34,898 nucleotides of DNA from SAR324 cluster bacterium (GTDB taxonomy: Bacteria > SAR324 > NAC60-12). The translations under genes were made by a program, and so were the position numbers. Shown in pieces: positions 1 to 8,631 of this stretch. Position 1 is the stretch's first letter; every line of letters begins with the position of its first letter. The notes below the pieces were generated by a model that made no database searches, was not told the origin of the DNA, and was given only the letters and a program-made list of their open reading frames with translations. Location of the stretch: positions 1-34,898 of the forward strand of contig JADGAV010000047.1 in assembly GCA_015231825.1 (NCBI GenBank), in the 5' to 3' direction.

Positions 1-1985
1 GCAGCACTGAATTTGTATGTTGAGCTTTGGAAAGAGCTACCGGATCCGCCAAAGTGATTGTTGGCACTGGTATCCGTGGCAGTCGTTCCTAACCCACCTG
101 AGGTACTTTCTGCGTAAGAAAGAAAGACCGTTCCAGCTGATAGTGAACTTACGTCCACAGCCAGTGAACTTGCAGAACCCGAAAGAGTACCGGAACCGAC
201 TGTAGTATAGGCACCACTAGTACCGGTTCTTCCAAAGACGTAGTAGGAATTACCTGAGTTTCCACTGACAGACAGGGTCATTTGACGGGCGTTGATCGTA
301 TTGATCGTTTGTGCCGGAGTAATCGTCATCGAGTATCCGGTTGGAATCGCCTGAGTCGTTGTTGTTGACGTCGTCGTCGTCGTGGTCGTTGTTGTTGCGT
401 CAGAACTGACAGCAGCCGTCGTTGTGGCAGAAGCTGTTGTCGTAGCGGAAGCCGTTGTCGTAGCGGTCGCTGTGGTTGTCGCTGAGGCAGTCGTCGTGGC
501 AGCAGCGGTTGTGGTCGCGGCCACTGTTGTAGTTGCAGTAACTGTTGTCGGAGTCGTTGAAACTACGGTTACTGTTGAAACCACAATGTTTGAAGCGTTT
601 GAATTAGCAGAAGCACTCAACGATGGATTGGATGCAACCGAAGTGATTGCACTTGCCAATGCTGCAGTCGTCGCAGTTGCAATGGAAGCTGACACATTTG
701 AAACAGCAGTTGCCAGGTTACTGACACCCGAAGTTCCAATGGATGTAATCAAGGCAGAAGCAGTACTGTTGAACGTTCCCTGTGTGAGCTGAGAAAGTGC
801 AGTGATTGCCGCCGCAGTCAGTGTTCCTGTTAAATTAACTGAAAGTGCTACGGTTCCAGCTTGAATAGCTGCGTTAGAAACTACTGTTGCGAGTGCTGCT
901 CCGGTTGAATCAGATAATGACGCGTTGCTAGCATTAGATACAACCACGCTGACAATATCAGATCTTAACACATTCGTCATATTCGAGGCCAGGTTCACCA
1001 AAGCAGTTGAACCCGAAGCACCCAAGGCCGACGAATTCTTTTTAATGGTATTAGTCAGAGCGGCCTTAATCCCTTTTAATGTGGCATTTGCTGCATTTCC
1101 AGTCAGGTTCTGTGCAGTGGCTGCCGTTTTTACTGTTTCAATGACAGGGACGATATTGTTGAATTCCGCAGTCACTGTTGCTGAAGCCGCGGTAGTCACA
1201 ATGGCCCCCAAGTCTGCAATAATCGAGGTGGCGTTGGTGTTACGTTCAAGTGATTGAGCCGCCAAACCAATTTGAATAGAAGGACTTTGGATAATGGAAT
1301 TTCCTCCTGCGGCAACGGTTGTGATCGCTGCTTGCATATAGGATGTGAAAGTAGCTCCAGTATCAATATCCTGCAATATGGTGTCTATGATGTCATCAGC
1401 GATAGATCCCGTATTTGTTGTTCCTGAAACTCTCGGAACAAATGCAGTGCTGACGGTAAAGGTGGTTGCATCCACACCGAGTGCCGTGGACACGCTGTTG
1501 ACCTGTACCTGAACAGTTGTCACTGTGATGTTGACGAATGCCTGAGCAATCTCGCGTCGATTTCTTTCAAGATTGTTCAGTAAAGTCTCGCTACCGCCAG
1601 CTGCCGTAATAGCTCCCCGTGCCACAAAATCCGTAATTGGATTGATGTGACGGGTAAGACTGCTGGTCGGTGTGCTCTCTTCGGCTACGATTGAATTGTA
1701 GGATCCGGATTGGAGCAGCATGGGGTTACTGACTTTTGACTTTTTAATCTTACAGCTAAAAGACCCCTGATCATTTGAGGTACAATTACTAATTTCGTTT
1801 AGGTTACTATCGTAGACTTTAACCGGTGTTTCCGTTAAAGCGAAACCGCCAGAAACGGTCCCTGCAACTTTGATAGTTTCTTCCTCATCGTCATCATCAG
1901 TCGGCGCACAAGCAATTGCCATGGCGCTGATCATTGTGATGAGCAACAAGTACTTTAAAAATTTGATGTCAAATTTTGTTTTCAT
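1..1985 (-). CDS. Large Thr/Ala/Ser-rich lipoprotein, 5' part (runs off window)
   Basis: Reading the minus strand from the ATG at 1985, the frame stays open to base 1, giving 661 codons and no stop; the C-terminus lies outside the window. The start is preceded by a strong AAGGAG ribosome site. The N-terminus has a basic stretch, a hydrophobic core and MAIAC, a lipobox-like cysteine near residue 28, followed by an acidic TDDDDEEE tether. A short domain with VAGTVSGGF and two cysteines resembles a carboxypeptidase-regulatory-like beta fold. A long region very rich in Ala, Ser, Thr, Asn and Val follows. It contains seven tandem ATTTxA hexapeptides (411-536) and a poly-Thr run (about 355-396), then a Gly/Ser/Thr-rich segment. 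Likely an outer-membrane or surface-exposed lipoprotein; the exact function is not recognised. Homopolymer-rich composition makes family assignment unsafe. Confidence 0.8.
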   Translation of the reverse strand, partial: MKTKFDIKFLKYLLLITMISAMAIACAPTDDDDEEETIKVAGTVSGGFALTETPVKVYDSNLNEISNCTSNDQGSFSCKIKKSKVSNPMLLQSGSYNSIVAEESTPTSSLTRHINPITDFVARGAITAAGGSETLLNNLERNRREIAQAFVNITVTTVQVQVNSVSTALGVDATTFTVSTAFVPRVSGTTNTGSIADDIIDTILQDIDTGATFTSYMQAAITTVAAGGNSIIQSPSIQIGLAAQSLERNTNATSIIADLGAIVTTAASATVTAEFNNIVPVIETVKTAATAQNLTGNAANATLKGIKAALTNTIKKNSSALGASGSTALVNLASNMTNVLRSDIVSVVVSNASNASLSDSTGAALATVVSNAAIQAGTVALSVNLTGTLTAAAITALSQLTQGTFNSTASALITSIGTSGVSNLATAVSNVSASIATATTAALASAITSVASNPSLSASANSNASNIVVSTVTVVSTTPTTVTATTTVAATTTAAATTTASATTTATATTTASATTTASATTTAAVSSDATTTTTTTTTSTTTTQAIPTGYSMTITPAQTINTINARQMTLSVSGNSGNSYYVFGRTGTSGAYTTVGSGTLSGSASSLAVDVSSLSAGTVFLSYAESTSGGLGTTATDTSANNHFGGSGSSFQSSTYKFSA
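411..536 (-). repeat. Seven tandem 18-bp units encoding ATTTxA
   Basis: Inside the lipoprotein gene the minus strand reads seven consecutive hexapeptides: ATTTVA, ATTTAA, ATTTAS, ATTTAT, ATTTAS, ATTTAS, ATTTAA. The DNA units differ at synonymous positions, so the array is not freshly amplified. Changes in copy number would keep the reading frame. A nine-residue Thr run encoded mainly by ACG/ACA lies just downstream in the gene. Confidence 0.85.
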
Positions 1986-2140
1986 ACCACTCCTTAAATT
2001 CAATCAATCAATATCTGAACACGTTTTAATCAGCTTTGAAGTTGCCTTCTTGCTCCCCATTGCGGGGTACCTTTCCAGGAACTCCCAAGAATTGTGAAAA
2101 AAACCGGGATTTTCCTGGACTTTTTCCATCCGAGATCTTC

Positions 2141-2168
2141 TTTATCTCATTGTGGATGCTATTGTCAA
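2141..2168 (-). promoter_or_regulatory. Candidate sigma-70 promoter for the lipoprotein
   Basis: On the minus strand a perfect TTGACA (2163-2168) is followed after 16 bp by GATAAA (2141-2146). Transcription would start about 150 bases before the lipoprotein ATG. Assigned by eye from consensus only. Confidence 0.4.
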
Positions 2169-2750
2169 TACACTTTGAGCATCTATTTTTGTTTCAAAAG
2201 GTTTATTTTTTGTCTTATTAATTTTCTTGAAACATTGTGACATCTTTTGATACTTTTTTTTCTTTGTTTTCTTGGTAGAAAAACATCTTTTTATTTTATG
2301 ATTTGCTTCCTAGAACCTTGAAATTAAACTGTAAATGTTAAATTTTTGAATTCCAAATTGAAAATTTTTTGGATTATGTTCATTTTTTTTTACTTCACAG
2401 AGAAATTAAACAAAAAATGATCGCTCTTTCGAAGAAAGGGGTTTTTTGCTCTAAGTACTGGAAGACTTAAAAAATTTAGCAAAACAAGTTTATTAATTCG
2501 GTAGATTATCCCTGAATTTGACATGACAATTCTGTTTGTACTGCAGAAGGAGAATTATTGTCCGATGAGAAAGTTAGGATTTCCGTTTTTGGCTCATCAA
2601 CTTTTTTACAATGATTTTATAAAAAATTCGTAATTTGGGGGATTTCTTTATTGAATTGATAAATTTTGCTTAACCAGCTAACATTTGAGGTTTATAGAAC
2701 TTTTGTTCTCAATAACTGTAAACAACCCAGGTTTGGTTCGTTAAGGACAT

Positions 2751-2779
2751 TTGACTTATTTTTGATGAAAGTTTTTCAT
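2751..2779 (+). promoter_or_regulatory. Candidate sigma-70 promoter for hisE
   Basis: TTGACT (2751-2756), a 17-bp spacer, then TTTCAT (2774-2779). This would place the transcript start about 25 bases before the hisE ATG. The -10 box matches consensus at only four of six positions. Confidence 0.3.
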
Positions 2780-2812
2780 AGTCCTCCAATTGGGGGACGT
2801 TAGTTAGGATTT

Positions 2813-3136
2813 ATGAAGCCAAGAACCCTGGAGGAAGTTTTTGCTGTGATTTCGCAACGACTGGAAAGCGGGAGCGGAGCTTCTTATGTGGCATCTTTGA
2901 ATGAAAAAGGAACCGATGCAATCTTGAAAAAAATAGGCGAGGAGGCGTCCGAGGTTCTAATTGCTGCAAAAAACGAAAATATGCAGGATTGCATACATGA
3001 AATTGCGGACCTCTGGTTTCATTCCATGGTTCTCATGGCTCACATGGGGCTTTCGTTGGCTGACATTGAAATGGAATTCGGACGCCGCTTCGGTCAATCC
3101 GGATTGATTGAAAAAGCCAATCGCCCAACACAATAG
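2813..3136 (+). CDS. hisE: Phosphoribosyl-ATP pyrophosphatase
   Basis: The 107-aa product is the usual size for stand-alone HisE, which hydrolyses PR-ATP to PR-AMP and pyrophosphate in the second step of histidine synthesis. The protein shows the MazG-like all-alpha signature: LEEVFAVISQR near the N-terminus, KKIGEEASEVLIAAKN with the metal-binding glutamates, and HEIADLWFHSMVLM with a conserved acidic residue. No hisI or other his gene lies next to it, so it is separated from the rest of the pathway. It is preceded by a possible promoter and followed by 215 bp without a gene. Confidence 0.93.
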   Translation: MKPRTLEEVFAVISQRLESGSGASYVASLNEKGTDAILKKIGEEASEVLIAAKNENMQDCIHEIADLWFHSMVLMAHMGLSLADIEMEFGRRFGQSGLIEKANRPTQ

Positions 3137-3351
3137 TGCCCAGCAAATTTCTTCCTGAACTTTGTGCCTTATTCTCAATTCAAGTACAGGAATTAAACAG
3201 GAATACGTTTCAGGTTACAGTTCTCGGACAAACCCGATGAAAGCCTGGAAACAAGATGCAAGTACTCCATCAATTCAACATGGTTACGTACTTTACACGA
3301 TAAAAGCGAAACAATTGAGTGCCAAATCAACCGATATAAACGAGAAAGCGA

Positions 3352-4335
3352 ATGGATGGAGCTATGTTTGAGCCATTTGATTTACTGAATCTGCATTTTA
3401 AAAATTGTATCCTGGCCCCGCCACGATCAGAGAATCAGGCCAACACCAATGGAACAGTCAATGCCAGCATGATCCGGCATTATCAGGAACATGCCTCTCA
3501 AGGGGTGGGTGCAATCATTATAGAATCTGCGTACGTGACCAAACAAGGGCGCAGTCATGTTTCACAACTGGGAATTTCTGAAGAGGAACATCTGGAGGGC
3601 TTGGAAAAATTAATCCGGGCTATCAAAAAGGAAGGCGTTGTTGTTGGAATCCGATTGGCACATGCCGGGGCAAAAACCTCAGATGAGATTTGCGGTGAAC
3701 AGCCCATTTCTCCTTCAGTGATCAACATGGGTAAAGATTACAGTACCAGCCGCGGATTCGACCGGGGAGATTGCGAAGAAATCAACATGTTTTTCATTCA
3801 TGCCGCCGAACGGGCGGAAGAAGTAGGGGCCGATTTCATTGAAATCAACGGCACACAGCAATTTCTCTTCGATCAATGCCTCTCACTACGCTTCAATACG
3901 CGTGATGACGAGTATGGTTCCCAGACAATCGCTTCACGCTTGAAGTTGAGCTTGGACGTGATTCAGTCGATCAGGGAAAGGATTTCTGACAAAATGCCCA
4001 TCAGTTATTATTTCTCCATTCATGACAAGCTGGAAGACGGCTTTGTTGCAGAAGATCTCAAAATTATGGTGGAACTGCTGGAACAAAGCGGCGCCGATAT
4101 TTTTCATCCCGCCACGATCCACGCGATGAATAAGTTTTTTGACACAGACGAAACATTTATCGAGTGGGTCGCCAAATACACCGACAAAACCATTGTTGCA
4201 GAAGGAAATATAAAATCACCCCAGGTGCTCAAGGAAATTCACAGTATTGGAATTGCAAAACTTTTTGCGTTGGACAAAACCTTGTTCTCACGCCCTCAAT
4301 GGTACCAGTTCTTAAGCCGAAAACTGATCGCCTGA
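3352..4335 (+). CDS. Old Yellow Enzyme-family FMN oxidoreductase, divergent
   Basis: The 327-aa product has the TIM-barrel layout of NADH:flavin oxidoreductases: an N-terminal LKNCILAPPRSENQ-type start after FEPFDLLNL, IRLAHAGAK near residue 103 (equivalent of QLxHxGR), and a region matching the family's NxRxDxYGGS motif as NTRDDEYGS. In typical members the segment before this reads AHGYLxxQFLSP, with a catalytic His; here it is NGTQQFLFDQCLS, so that His is missing. FMN binding is plausible, but the substrate and even the activity are uncertain. An alternative start is the ATG at 3364. The stop lies 10 bp from that of the convergent DUF4175-like gene. Confidence 0.8.
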   Translation: MDGAMFEPFDLLNLHFKNCILAPPRSENQANTNGTVNASMIRHYQEHASQGVGAIIIESAYVTKQGRSHVSQLGISEEEHLEGLEKLIRAIKKEGVVVGIRLAHAGAKTSDEICGEQPISPSVINMGKDYSTSRGFDRGDCEEINMFFIHAAERAEEVGADFIEINGTQQFLFDQCLSLRFNTRDDEYGSQTIASRLKLSLDVIQSIRERISDKMPISYYFSIHDKLEDGFVAEDLKIMVELLEQSGADIFHPATIHAMNKFFDTDETFIEWVAKYTDKTIVAEGNIKSPQVLKEIHSIGIAKLFALDKTLFSRPQWYQFLSRKLIA

Positions 4336-4345
4336 TTGATTTTGA

Positions 4346-5854
4346 CTATTTTGGAAGTATTAAATTGGGAGGTGGACTGAGCTGCATCCGCTGTTTTTGA
4401 AAAAATTGGATTTTTTCCTGCAGCTCAAAAAACAGAAACTGGCGCAATTCGCTGCTCAGCATCCGGTCATAATCCGCATTTTCACGAAGACTTTTCAGTT
4501 CATTAAGAATTTTCTGCTCCTTCTCAAAAGTTTCTTTCAACATTTTGCGATCCAATAGCGACATCAATTGGCCCAATTCCGCCACTATTTGTTGAAGGCG
4601 TTCCATGATATTTTGATGATACGTCTTCATATTTTGAACGGTGAACACGAATTTTTCAGAAACTGCCAAGTTGGGACCGTATAGGGCGTCGTTGTCAGTC
4701 GCCTCAATCCACGCCGTCACCCGGTCTCCAGCACGTAAAAAGGTCGTTCCCAGTTCCCAGGGATAAATCTCCTGATATTCAGTGAATTGTCCCTCAAACG
4801 ATTGAATTATTTCACGCCGGCCCTCGTTTTCTTCTTGTTCATAATTCAGAATGATCTGCTGCAGTCCATGGTCATCCGATGCAGACAAGGTGATGGACAA
4901 ACTCGAATTGGAAAAAATTGGTTGGTTCTGCGGCCAGCTGACCCTCAATTGCGGCGGCCGGTCTGGAATCACCTCAATCTCATGTCGGCTCGCAGCACCC
5001 TGCCAATTCATTAGCAGTGTTCCAGAGACTAAAGGGCTCAAAGTTGCTATCCAACGGTTGTCCTGATGCAGCCAATGGAGTGGGTTGCGCCCATGCGATG
5101 TCTCAAACAAAAAGCGTTTTCGTGACGATTCAGAAATGACAGACTGCATGAAGTAAATTTCCATACGGCTTCCACGTGGCAGGGTAAAGGGATTGGGAAG
5201 CCGATTCAGGAAAAGGGCCTTTTTCCGCATGTAGGCGGGATACAGAATCCGGAATTTCCTTTCTTGCAGGGTCCGGGATTCTTCCTGCATCCCTGCCCAT
5301 AAATTTTGAGTGAGGGCAGGAAGCCCCCAAAGCACTAACCCCAAACTGACTGCCGCTCCAGCTGCCAAAAACAAAGGCAGCTTCAACGGAAGGTTTTCAG
5401 CCAAAGTTTCTTTTTGTAAGTGTTGCCTCAGCGATTCCAGGTGCCTATCCCGAAAATAAGCCGACACCGGAGAAGCAGCCCGGCTATTTTGAAGTTCCAG
5501 GCCATAGTGAAGCGCCTCCGCTAAACGAGGCTGTCGAAGATAGAGTATTGCAAGACAGCGATCCCGAACGGCATGAATCCGCCCCCACTCTTCGCATAGA
5601 AAAAGAAGAGAAACGATCTGCACCCAAAATACAGGCTGGAAGAATACTGCATTCCAGAAGAAATTGAGCACAGCCAGAATGGTCCCAGACAAGGCAAAGG
5701 CCTTGAGAAAGCCAATAATCCATATCCGCAAACAAAAGCGATTCCACTGCTGTTGGAGTTGATTTATACCTGGCGACATGTCTTTCAGAATAAATCCACC
5801 CGATGCGTCTCCATCAATGATCGAATTTTCAATTGATGACGTTGGGATGTTCAA
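4346..5854 (-). CDS. DUF4175-like membrane protein
   Basis: The 502-aa product has two hydrophobic segments near residues 44-90 and a third near 158-180. A large extracytoplasmic part follows, carrying the pattern DRPPQLRVSWP ... SASDDHGLQQIILNYE, typical of the beta-sandwich in DUF4175-type proteins. The C-terminal 120 residues are helical and charged (QQIVAELGQLMSLLDRK). Such proteins often occur with MoxR/Bat-type genes, and a BatC-like TPR protein is encoded about 4 kb away. The ATG at 5854 overlaps the upstream 75-aa gene by 26 bp, suggesting translational coupling; Met26 (near 5780) is an alternative start. Function unknown; probably envelope-associated. Confidence 0.72.
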   Translation of the reverse strand: MNIPTSSIENSIIDGDASGGFILKDMSPGINQLQQQWNRFCLRIWIIGFLKAFALSGTILAVLNFFWNAVFFQPVFWVQIVSLLFLCEEWGRIHAVRDRCLAILYLRQPRLAEALHYGLELQNSRAASPVSAYFRDRHLESLRQHLQKETLAENLPLKLPLFLAAGAAVSLGLVLWGLPALTQNLWAGMQEESRTLQERKFRILYPAYMRKKALFLNRLPNPFTLPRGSRMEIYFMQSVISESSRKRFLFETSHGRNPLHWLHQDNRWIATLSPLVSGTLLMNWQGAASRHEIEVIPDRPPQLRVSWPQNQPIFSNSSLSITLSASDDHGLQQIILNYEQEENEGRREIIQSFEGQFTEYQEIYPWELGTTFLRAGDRVTAWIEATDNDALYGPNLAVSEKFVFTVQNMKTYHQNIMERLQQIVAELGQLMSLLDRKMLKETFEKEQKILNELKSLRENADYDRMLSSELRQFLFFELQEKIQFFQKQRMQLSPPPNLILPK

Positions 5855-6056
5855 TAATATCTGCTAAATCATCGAGCATCTGGGCAAATACGTGGGTAGC
5901 ATAGGATATTTTTGCATCGTTATCCATATAACTTTGCTGCAATGCGCCCGCCAATTCTATGACAGCGGATGTGACTTGCTGTTCAAATTTAAAGCTGGTT
6001 TCACTGCCTACCATGGTCTGGAACTGTTCCATTTGTTTTTCTACTTGAGTCATCAC
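5829..6056 (-). CDS. Small helical protein of unknown function (75 aa)
   Basis: The 75-aa product is predicted to be mostly alpha-helical (MTQVEKQMEQFQTMVG, VTSAVIELAGALQQSY, HVFAQMLDDLADIIEH) with no cysteine and no membrane segment. A GGAG ribosome site sits 6-9 bases before the ATG. Its end overlaps the start of the DUF4175-like gene, so the two are probably one transcription unit. I do not recognise the family; the amphipathic helices suggest a small adaptor or oligomer, which is only an inference. Confidence 0.6.
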   Translation of the reverse strand: MMTQVEKQMEQFQTMVGSETSFKFEQQVTSAVIELAGALQQSYMDNDAKISYATHVFAQMLDDLADIIEHPNVIN

Positions 6057-6736
6057 TAAACTCCAAGATAAAGATGATTGGTTGAATAAGAAACGCCCGA
6101 AATGATCAACAAGAGATCAATCCTCTCTGTGAATCACCTGCAGCCTTACTCCTCATCGGGTAAAGAATTTTCGCAGTTTCTTATTCCTTTGATTCGATTT
6201 CAGCCCATTCCATGAACTGAGATTTCGCAACAGAATTTCATTCTCATAAAAAATCAATAATCAACGGTTGTTCATTCGGTTCTCTCATAAAATTGCCTGC
6301 GCAAAAAGTCCGCTGCTTGGCTTCGTGTGATCCACTTTCAACTCCTCCAATGAAAAGAGGCCGTTGAAACAGAATCGACGCCCCAATCAATGATGCAATG
6401 AACTCTTTTGCGGGCTCCGACTTTGCCTGCTTCTTCTATACTGAAAAGAAACTGCATTAAAGAAGACTCTCAAAATCTAAGTCCTGGATTTCACTGCATT
6501 AGACTATCAAAGAACGCTTCAAACACGTTTCTTTGTATATCGGACAAATTTCTCAGAACTTTAAGGAAATTTTCAAACAGGGAAAAAAAGAATGGGACGA
6601 CTTGGCTTCATGCCAATCTCAGAATGAAATGCCAGTCAATTTTTTCTTCAGAATTTTGAATTTCTGCCGATACTGCCATTGTAACGTCATTTTTTCAGGA
6701 TCATTCCATTATAAAAGGAACAAGAAAGGCTTACTG
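6057..6736. other. Divergent intergenic region of 680 bp
   Basis: This lies between the minus-strand 75-aa gene and the plus-strand repeat-protein gene. No open frame in it has both a ribosome site and protein-like composition. An in-frame extension of the repeat protein back to 6533 is open but looks non-coding and would bury the signal peptide. A weak TTGAAT-18-TGTAAC pair near 6658-6687 could be a promoter. No RNA gene is recognisable. Confidence 0.5.
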
Positions 6737-8473
6737 ATGTATATGGATCGCAAATACCTTTTCACTCCCGGGATCATCGGGAGCATAATGCTGCTGTCAG
6801 CCTGGACTTTGTACGCTCAGCAGTACCGAACTGATGTCCTTTTTATGCAGCACCGGGAATCAACCAAAAAGAGAATGTTGTTAAAAAGGCAAAAAGAACT
6901 GCAGCGGCAAAATACCTACCCCGTCGATGTCGAGCAATTTATAGATGCTCAAAATTATAATCACGATCGCCTGCAATTCAACGCGGCCAACAATTTCCTG
7001 GACAGTCGGGAAGCAGCCAAAAAACAGCAAACGAACTGGAATTCCTATCTGGAGGAAAAGGCGGAAGCGGAAGCTCGTCTGCGAAAAGGCAGAGATCTCG
7101 GACGGGACACCCCCAAATCAAAAACTCTGGAGCAAATTCGTCGTGACTATCTTGCAAAAGAAAAGCAACACCGTGATATTCTACGAAAACGGCCTGCGGC
7201 ACGCCAGTCGGACGCCGCAAAACGGCAGAGTCGCAAGAAAGAAAGTTATGCCTCCTTTGTTGCTCAAAAAAAGCTTCATTCCACGAAAAAAACCACCGGA
7301 ACTCCCGGTGAGGTCCAAAGAAAGCTTTATTCTGCAAAAACTGAAGAATTTAACAATTTTAACCAGGTCCGCCGAAAAATTAAGGAAAACATAAAATCGG
7401 GTACTTTTGCCCAGGAACAGGAAAGAGATTTGTCCGCCAAGAGAGCCGGTTACCAGGCCTTCACACAAAAACATAAAAAGGATCGGGATGCCTCCGACAT
7501 TGCGGATCTCAGCCCGGAACAACTGTTGGGCCGAAAATTCAAGGAAAGGGCAAAGGAATTCCAGAACTATGTCTCGATTCACAAAAAGAACTATGCGGAT
7601 ATAAAAATCCTGCAGAACAACCCCAGTGCATATTACAGTAAAATTGCTGAAGCCGATCGTCCAAAATATCAAAAATTTATTGGTCAGCAACAGGAAAAGT
7701 TGAAAAACGCCAATGTTTTCAATCTTTCAGGAGCCGAATTAGCAAGAATAAAATATGGAGAAAAAGCACCAGCATACCAGGCATATATGGGTGATCAGAA
7801 AAGACGGGACTCAACTACGGAAGGAAGAGGCTTGGATGCGGCGGCATTTCAAAGAAAAAATTTCCAGGAAAACCAGGCGAAATACCGGACTTTTGTTGAA
7901 TCCAGTAAGAAAAACCGTTCCAATGCCGGAACAGAATTTGGGCTGACTGCTGAAGAAATTCAACGAAAAAAATATCAGGCCGAGGCACCCAACTATGCCC
8001 GATTTGTTAAAGAAAAAAAGCAGCAGAATGCTCAAAAAGAAGGTGGCGGAAAGGATTATGCAGCCATTTTGCAGGACACGTTCAGAAGAAAATCTTCAGA
8101 TTTTCAAGATTTCCTTAAAACTTACAAAAACAAGGGAGTGGCTGTCCTCAAAGGCGAAGACGGGCTGCTGCCTGAAGAAGTGAGAAAACGGCAAGCCGTG
8201 AAATATAAACAGTTCAACGAAACAAGGAAACAGCTTTCCAATCGAGTCAAGGCAGAAGAAGACGCCCCCATTGCCAACAACACTGCATCAAACAGTTCTG
8301 GCTTGACCACACCGCAGAATGGGCAACGATCTGTCCAAAACACGGGGAGTTCTCAAAGTCAGCGATTTGAGACCCGGGCATTGAACTACAAATCTTTTCT
8401 GTTGAGAAGACAAACGGATCGCGCCCGTGCCCTCGTCCGAATCCAAAATCAGCAAAGGGCATTGCTCCCTTAA
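6737..8473 (+). CDS. Secreted lysine-rich repeat protein, about ten 34-37 aa repeats
   Basis: The start is set at the ATG at 6737, after AAGAAAGG, because it opens directly into a signal peptide or anchor (basic MDRK, then GIIGSIMLLSAWTLYA). The 578-aa product is rich in Lys, Arg, Gln and Ala and I see no cysteine. Beyond residue 165 it has a degenerate tandem repeat anchored by [YF]xx[FY] at residues 171, 205, 239, 275, 311, 347, 383, 420, 456 and 490, so the period is 34-37. A fuller unit reads LTAEEIQRKKYQAEAPNYAR then FVKEKK. The units should be largely helical. A further YKSF copy lies near the C-terminus. I do not recognise the family; an elongated basic periplasmic or surface protein is inferred. 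Confidence 0.8.
   Translation: MYMDRKYLFTPGIIGSIMLLSAWTLYAQQYRTDVLFMQHRESTKKRMLLKRQKELQRQNTYPVDVEQFIDAQNYNHDRLQFNAANNFLDSREAAKKQQTNWNSYLEEKAEAEARLRKGRDLGRDTPKSKTLEQIRRDYLAKEKQHRDILRKRPAARQSDAAKRQSRKKESYASFVAQKKLHSTKKTTGTPGEVQRKLYSAKTEEFNNFNQVRRKIKENIKSGTFAQEQERDLSAKRAGYQAFTQKHKKDRDASDIADLSPEQLLGRKFKERAKEFQNYVSIHKKNYADIKILQNNPSAYYSKIAEADRPKYQKFIGQQQEKLKNANVFNLSGAELARIKYGEKAPAYQAYMGDQKRRDSTTEGRGLDAAAFQRKNFQENQAKYRTFVESSKKNRSNAGTEFGLTAEEIQRKKYQAEAPNYARFVKEKKQQNAQKEGGGKDYAAILQDTFRRKSSDFQDFLKTYKNKGVAVLKGEDGLLPEEVRKRQAVKYKQFNETRKQLSNRVKAEEDAPIANNTASNSSGLTTPQNGQRSVQNTGSSQSQRFETRALNYKSFLLRRQTDRARALVRIQNQQRALLP
7247..8245 (+). repeat. Degenerate tandem protein repeat array
   Basis: This is the coding span of the ten repeats with aromatic anchors at residues 171 to 490. 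The DNA units of roughly 102-111 bp are too diverged to be visible as nucleotide repeats. They show only in translation as RKxY, seven residues, [YF]xx[FY], then a Lys-rich stretch. Confidence 0.65.
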
Positions 8474-8501
8474 AGTCTGCGTGATGCTGAAAATAGGTAA
8501 A

Positions 8502-8507
8502 TATAAT
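8502..8507 (+). promoter_or_regulatory. Candidate -10 box upstream of rpmB
   Basis: A perfect TATAAT lies 125 bp before the rpmB ATG, in the 158-bp gap after the repeat-protein gene. The -35 position shows no good match, so the assignment is weak. Confidence 0.25.
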
Positions 8508-8631
8508 AAATAAATGTTGGCCTCTGTGGAGTTCCATGGTATAAGAATCGTTTATTTATTTTCAGTTTCCCTTGCTTCATTGCAGGGCAATACCCAATTT
8601 TTTGACAATGCATCATCTTTGAGAGGCCATC

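Larger units (their letters stand above)
1986..2812. other. AT-rich divergent intergenic region without a gene
   Basis: About 830 bp separate the lipoprotein (-) from hisE (+). The stretch is markedly AT-rich with many A and T runs. The short open frames in it have no ribosome site or protein-like composition. A weak hairpin (CTTTC-GAA-GAAAG) followed by GGGG and TTTTTT occurs near 2427-2447. I see no tRNA or recognisable RNA gene. Apart from the two promoter candidates nothing else can be assigned. Confidence 0.6.

Noticed and set aside
382..792. Plus-strand frame encoding a Val/Ala-rich repeat protein
   Set aside because: It is the antisense shadow of the Thr/Ala hexapeptide array in the minus-strand lipoprotein, which has the ribosome site and lipoprotein signal.
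6408..6659. 83-codon plus-strand frame before the repeat-protein gene
   Set aside because: No ribosome site, composition unlike the neighbouring proteins and no recognisable motif.
7181..7690. 169-codon minus-strand frame
   Set aside because: Shadow of the lysine-rich repeat gene; antisense of Lys codons yields Phe/Leu-rich text that mimics membrane protein.
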